Below the pieces are notes generated by a model. It ran no database searches. It saw only the letters and a list, made by a program, of their open reading frames with translations, and had not been told where the DNA came from. From NCBI RefSeq assembly GCF_965660005.1, contig NZ_CBFHYF010000003.1, positions 50,377-114,376 on the forward strand: a stretch of 64,000 nucleotides of DNA, read 5' to 3'. How positions within the stretch are numbered: position 1 is the first letter of the stretch; each line of letters begins with the position of its first letter. Made by a program: the position numbers and the translations under genes. Positions 60,544 through 64,000 of this stretch are shown one piece after another. The DNA is from Porticoccus sp965660005 (GTDB lineage Bacteria > Pseudomonadota > Gammaproteobacteria > Pseudomonadales > Porticoccaceae).

Positions 60544-60619
60544 AAAGCAGTGGGCCAGAAGCTCCCGGTACCCCCAGAGTCCCGCTACCCGCCCCTCTGC
60601 TTTGGTTACCGGCTTTTTT
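60544..60619 (+). promoter_or_regulatory. Attenuator-like leader of leuA
   Basis: A long hairpin can form from CCGGTACC (60565-60572) with GGTTACCGG (60604-60612) enclosing CAGAG/CTCTG (60575-60579 with 60595-60599), followed by CTTTTTT: terminator form. A competing perfect pair, AAAGCAG (60544-60550) with CTGCTTT (60597-60603), would break it: antiterminator form. A six-codon frame, MPPLTH, precedes them at about 60503; it has one Leu codon only, so classic leucine attenuation is not evident. Confidence 0.4.
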
Positions 60620-60650
60620 CAGGGTTTATTCAATAACTCTGGAGAACCGT

Positions 60651-62342
60651 ATGATCAGCAATCCCGCCAGCAAATACCGGGCTTTCGTGCCGGTGCAATT
60701 GCACGACCGCCGCTGGCCCGGCCGCACCCTCGAAAAACCGCCCATTTGGATGAGCACCGACCTGCGGGACGGCAACCAGTCCCTGATCGACCCCATGTCG
60801 GTGGACACCAAGCTGCGCTTTTTCGAGATGCTGGTGGAGATTGGTTTCAAGGAGATCGAAGTGGCGTTCCCAGCCGCCTCCGACACCGACTTCAATTTCG
60901 TGCGCCGCCTGATTGAGGAAGATCGTATCCCCCAAGATGTCACCATTGAGGTATTGACCCAGGCGCGAGAGGATTTGATCGCCCGCACTGTGGCATCTGT
61001 GGTGGGTGCCCGGCGCGCCATCGTGCACCTGTACAACCCCACGGCGCCACAATTCCGCCGCATCGTCTACAACACCGATGTGGCGGGGGTGAAAGCCATC
61101 GCCGAGCAGGGTACCCGCTGGGTCAAGCACTACACTAGCCAGCACCCGGAGACCGAGTGGGTGTACCAGTACTCGCCGGAGGTGTTTTCCGGCACCGAAC
61201 TGGCGGTGGCCAAAGAGGTCTGCGACGCGGTCAGCGCCATCTGGCAGCCGACCCCCGAGCACAAAATGATTTTCAATCTGCCGGCCACGGTGGAAATGTC
61301 CACCCCCAACGTCTATGCCGATCAGGTGGAATGGATGGACCGCAATCTGGCGCGCCGGGACAGCATTCTTATCAGCGTCCACCCCCACAACGACCGGGGC
61401 ACCGCCGTGGCGGCGGCAGAACTGGCGCTGATGGCCGGTGCCGACCGGGTGGAGGGCTGCCTGTTCGGTAACGGTGAGCGCACCGGCAATGTGGATATTG
61501 TCACTCTGGCGTTGAATCTCTATTCCCAGGGCGTTCACCCCGGGCTGGATTTTTCCCGTATCGAGGCCATTCGCCGCACCGTCGAGGAATGCAACCAGTT
61601 GCCCGTGCACCCCCGCCACCCCTATGCAGGTGAGCTGGTGTTCACCGCCTTTTCCGGTTCCCACCAGGATGCCATCAAGAAAGGCTTTGCCCAGCAGGTG
61701 GAGGGCGAGGTCTGGGAGGTGCCCTACCTGCCCATCGACCCGGCGGACCTGAACCGGGGTTACGAAGCGGTGGTACGGGTCAACAGCCAGTCCGGCAAGG
61801 GTGGCGTCAGCTTCCTGTTGCAACAGCAGTACGGGCTGGAATTGCCGCGTCGCCTGCAAATCGAGTTCAGCCGTGTGGTGAAGGCCTTCACCGACCGGCA
61901 GGGCCGCGAGGCCAGCAGTGCCGATATTTTCGCCCTGTTTGAACAGGAGTACTTGCAGGATAACGGCGCTTACAGTTTCGAAGATGCGGATGTCACCACC
62001 CACAGCCACGGTGACAAAGGTGCCACCGAAGTGCAGATCCGGTTTGTGGCGCATGGCAAAGCCATAACAGTAAACGGCATTGGCAACGGCACCATTGACG
62101 CGGCGGTAAAAGCCCTGGACGGGAATATTGGCATCATCGACTACCACGAGCACGCCCTGGGCACTGGTTCAGAAGTGGAGGCAGTGTGTTATATCGAAAT
62201 GCAGATCGATGATGGCCCGGCGATATTCGGCGTAGGGGTGCACCGGAATATTGTCAGTGCGGCGATTGTGGCGATTTTTAATGGGCTTAACCGTCAGCGG
62301 GTAGCACAGGAATTAGAACCGGTGGCAGCAGTCAGCGCCTAA
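60651..62342 (+). CDS. leuA: 2-isopropylmalate synthase
   Basis: 563 residues, the longer LeuA2 type found in Pseudomonas rather than the 523-residue enterobacterial type. Catalytic TIM barrel: STDLRDGNQSL (metal Asp), EVAFPAASDTDFNFVR, metal-binding HPHNDRGTAVAAAELALMAGADRVEGCLFGNGERTGNVD. C-terminal allosteric LeuA_dimer domain from about 430, for leucine feedback. First committed step of leucine synthesis. AGGAG-like TGGAG lies about 8 bases before the ATG; leader described above. Confidence 0.95.
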   Translation: MISNPASKYRAFVPVQLHDRRWPGRTLEKPPIWMSTDLRDGNQSLIDPMSVDTKLRFFEMLVEIGFKEIEVAFPAASDTDFNFVRRLIEEDRIPQDVTIEVLTQAREDLIARTVASVVGARRAIVHLYNPTAPQFRRIVYNTDVAGVKAIAEQGTRWVKHYTSQHPETEWVYQYSPEVFSGTELAVAKEVCDAVSAIWQPTPEHKMIFNLPATVEMSTPNVYADQVEWMDRNLARRDSILISVHPHNDRGTAVAAAELALMAGADRVEGCLFGNGERTGNVDIVTLALNLYSQGVHPGLDFSRIEAIRRTVEECNQLPVHPRHPYAGELVFTAFSGSHQDAIKKGFAQQVEGEVWEVPYLPIDPADLNRGYEAVVRVNSQSGKGGVSFLLQQQYGLELPRRLQIEFSRVVKAFTDRQGREASSADIFALFEQEYLQDNGAYSFEDADVTTHSHGDKGATEVQIRFVAHGKAITVNGIGNGTIDAAVKALDGNIGIIDYHEHALGTGSEVEAVCYIEMQIDDGPAIFGVGVHRNIVSAAIVAIFNGLNRQRVAQELEPVAAVSA

Positions 62343-62759
62343 CTCCCTTAATAGGCCATAGGACTGTCGGGGTTTCTCCAACCCCGGCGGCCAGTATTTG
62401 GCAGGGTTGCCTCAGTCGACGATGCTGTTTCCCCGTTGCCATCCTCCTATCAAGGAAGATAGATGCCTTTCACGTCACAATTTTTTCTCCCAACCCTTCA
62501 ACTGCCGCTGGTTTTCGGTGACTTGGATGCTGCGGTGAATAAAGAAAATAGAGCTGGTCTTACCCCAGAATTCAACTGGAAATCAATGACTCCAAGCCCA
62601 TTGAATTGAGAGAAGATCGATAAGTGAGTTTTTACACTGACCCTAATATTATATCAGCCTATAACCGCTGATTGGCTGACTCAGAGTTTTGAACACCCTC
62701 GAGTGTGCGAAACGAACGGTTCCTGTGATTGCTAGAACTGATGAGCTATTAAATACAGA
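62343..62759. other. 417-bp region after leuA
   Basis: A hairpin without T-run, CGGGGTTT-CTCC-AACCCCGG type, sits at about 62367-62387. A 48-codon frame with AAGGAAG ahead of its ATG runs 62463-62609 (MPFTSQFFLPTLQLPLVFGD at its start); I do not recognise it. The rest grows A+T-rich toward the IS-linked gene. No RNA gene seen. Confidence 0.4.
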
Positions 62760-63515
62760 CTAGTCGACCATATCTTGAAACTCATTAATATCAGCTATGT
62801 GAAGATGTGCTACTGAGTCCAAGATATCAAACATAATGACAAGTATATCGTTCTCTCTAACATTTTTTTGTGCCACGAACGTATTCATCCCGTAGATAGT
62901 TCCACGTGAATTTATTCCAATAGTCCCGAAAGAGTCGCCATTTTCATCAACAGCACGAAATTTTTTATCCGTCAGGTAACTTTTAAACATTGATGGAGAA
63001 CCGACCACCAAAGAATTAAATTGTGGACATCGTACTACAAGCCTAATCAAACCTTGGTGCCAGTCGCTGAAGAGTAAGCTTTTTCTCTTGGTCTTACTTG
63101 CTACAATATCGCGGTGGGCTAAAAGTGTGCCAGTTTCTAAATTTTTTCCAATGAGCTTATAAGTATCTATTCCGATATGTTTTAAAAGTGGGGAATATGT
63201 GATCGAAACCTGTAACGAAGACTCATTCAAACCCCGTTCAATGCCAGCTTTTAATAATTCTGACCTTGTAACAATGCCGGAGTCAGATGCAAGTATTGCT
63301 TCAACAAGAGCACGATCTACCTCCCCCAATTCTATTTTGTAGTCTAGAGATTCATCATACTTAATCATATCTCCTTGTACCGAGAAATCTGGCGCCAACT
63401 CAAAGAAATTTAGAATTATATCTTCCGGTGGAACCTCAATTTTTTTATCTTCATTGTCGGTATAGTTAGAGCTAGAGTTTCTAAAAATGGCATGCCTATC
63501 ATTGTATGTCGTCAA
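62760..63515 (-). CDS. Unknown protein with winged-helix region, probably 5'-truncated by an IS
   Basis: 251 codons open from a TTG at 63515. I do not recognise the family. Residues about 60-122 look like a winged helix: EVDRALVEAILASDSGIVTR, then SELLKAGIERGLNESSLQVS, then SPLLKHIGIDTYKLIG. The C-terminal 120 residues are a beta-rich module ending in DILVIMFDILDSVAHLHIADI. The region is visibly more A+T-rich than the housekeeping genes, implying transfer. The apparent start lies in what looks like the IS right end, so the true N-terminal part is probably lost. Function unknown. Confidence 0.5.
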   Translation of the reverse strand: MTTYNDRHAIFRNSSSNYTDNEDKKIEVPPEDIILNFFELAPDFSVQGDMIKYDESLDYKIELGEVDRALVEAILASDSGIVTRSELLKAGIERGLNESSLQVSITYSPLLKHIGIDTYKLIGKNLETGTLLAHRDIVASKTKRKSLLFSDWHQGLIRLVVRCPQFNSLVVGSPSMFKSYLTDKKFRAVDENGDSFGTIGINSRGTIYGMNTFVAQKNVRENDILVIMFDILDSVAHLHIADINEFQDMVD

Positions 63516-63553
63516 AGAAATCCGGACTTGGCCACGCCTGATTTAAGAGAGAG

Positions 63554-64000
63554 TTAGCTCATCGGGGTTGCTTGTCTATCGTAGTGCGTTTTCCGTCTCA
63601 TCGCTAAGGTGTTGCGTTTGATCAGGGCCCGTTGCTCCAGTATTTCTTCTCCTCGTTTGTAGTACATATCTGCAGGTGTCAGGTTGTTCAGCGACTCATG
63701 GTAACGCTCGTGATTGTAGTACTGCACGAAGCCGTGTAGCTGCTCTTCCAGTTCTGTCGGAAAGTAATAATTGTTCAAAAGTATCTGGTTCTTCATCGAA
63801 CGATGCCAGCGTTCAATCTTGCCCTGCGTTTGCGGGTGATAGGGCCGCCCTCGTGTGTGCGTCATGCCCTGGCCCTTCAGGTAATCGGCCAGATCAGATG
63901 ACAGATAGCATGGGCCATTGTCACTGAGCAGGCGGAGTCGGTACGCGACCTCTACTTGTTCAATGTCAGCGAAGGCTAGAGCGTCATCTAACGTATCAGC
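63554..64000 (-). mobile_element. IS3-family-type transposase (integrase core), C-terminal part
   Basis: The frame continues past the right edge. The visible 148 residues include LSDNGPCYLSSDLADYLKGQ (second catalytic Asp in SDNG), RGRPYHPQTQGKIERWHRSM (catalytic Glu in GKIERWHRS) and FVQYYNHERYHESLNNLTPADMYY, the rve integrase-core C-terminus common in IS3-type elements. The IS end probably lies near 63507, with GTCAAAGAAATCCGGACTTG as a possible inverted-repeat start. The catalytic first Asp and left end are outside. Confidence 0.85.

Noticed and set aside
60630..62153. 507-codon minus-strand frame opposite leuA
   Set aside because: A shadow of the G+C-rich leuA coding sequence; no family resemblance, while leuA is unambiguous.
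62896..62920. TTCCACGTGAA as a third parS
   Set aside because: Only one half matches; the flanks lack the palindromic TGTT...AACA ends.
1..64000. CRISPR array, prophage, toxin-antitoxin or defence system
   Set aside because: No regularly spaced repeats, phage structural genes or recognisable paired small genes were seen; nearly all coding space is housekeeping.

Overview
This window is the replication-origin region of a gammaproteobacterial chromosome, with a short accessory tail at the right end. Gene content and order are close to Pseudomonas and its relatives: dnaA-dnaN-recF-gyrB-(plsC)-gmhB-glyS-glyQ, mnmG-rsmG-parA-parB-atpIBEFHAGDC-glmU-glmS, trkA-rsmB-fmt-def-lysM-dprA, plus HexR and a Pho-regulated pst operon. 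A marine Cellvibrionales-type organism is plausible, but I cannot prove genus or family from the sequence alone.

Layout. 1-1426: dprA (cut by the window edge) and a LysM protein, both leftward. 1562-10070: def-fmt-rsmB-trkA-trkH, a TPR protein, and a rimB-rimK-aspartoacylase-like cluster, all rightward. 10092-13372: a TRAP solute-binding lipoprotein and uvrD, leftward. 13501-14361: hexR. 14362-14809: intergenic stretch with a candidate small RNA and the glmS 3' flank (attTn7 position). 14810-29649: an unbroken leftward block of glmS, glmU, the whole F1Fo ATP synthase operon, parB, parA, rsmG and mnmG. 29650-30224: a cluster of DnaA boxes, the best oriC candidate. 30225-40680: rightward rpmH-rnpA-yidD-yidC-mnmE-dnaA-dnaN-recF-gyrB, with a second small DnaA-box cluster before dnaA and two perfect parS sites inside recF. 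40788-45390: leftward small charged protein, plsC, gmhB, glyS, glyQ. 45815-49407: a ceramidase-like membrane protein, grxC, yciA and TRAP dctQM. 49569-55175: Pho box and pstS-pstC-pstA-pstB-phoU. 55230-62342: carbonic anhydrase, enoyl-CoA hydratase family protein, putA with an Lrp-type regulator, and leuA behind an attenuator-like leader. 62343-64000: an A+T-rich accessory tail with an unknown, probably 5'-truncated HTH protein and an IS3-type transposase running off the edge.

How it works together. Transcription diverges from about 30 kb (atp/par/mnmG leftward, rpmH to gyrB rightward), as expected for an origin with highly expressed genes on the leading strands. ParA and ParB are encoded on the left arm, and ParB's target sites lie in recF on the right arm. 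The TRAP transporter appears split: the binding protein at 10 kb has no membrane partners and the dctQM pair at 48 kb has no binding protein. Several genes, including dnaA, parA, fmt and glyQ, appear to start with TTG.

Most of the window is conserved housekeeping DNA. The parts least explained by known genes are the candidate sRNA at 14.4-14.6 kb, the leuA leader, the 57-residue charged protein at 40.8 kb, and the unknown protein next to the IS.
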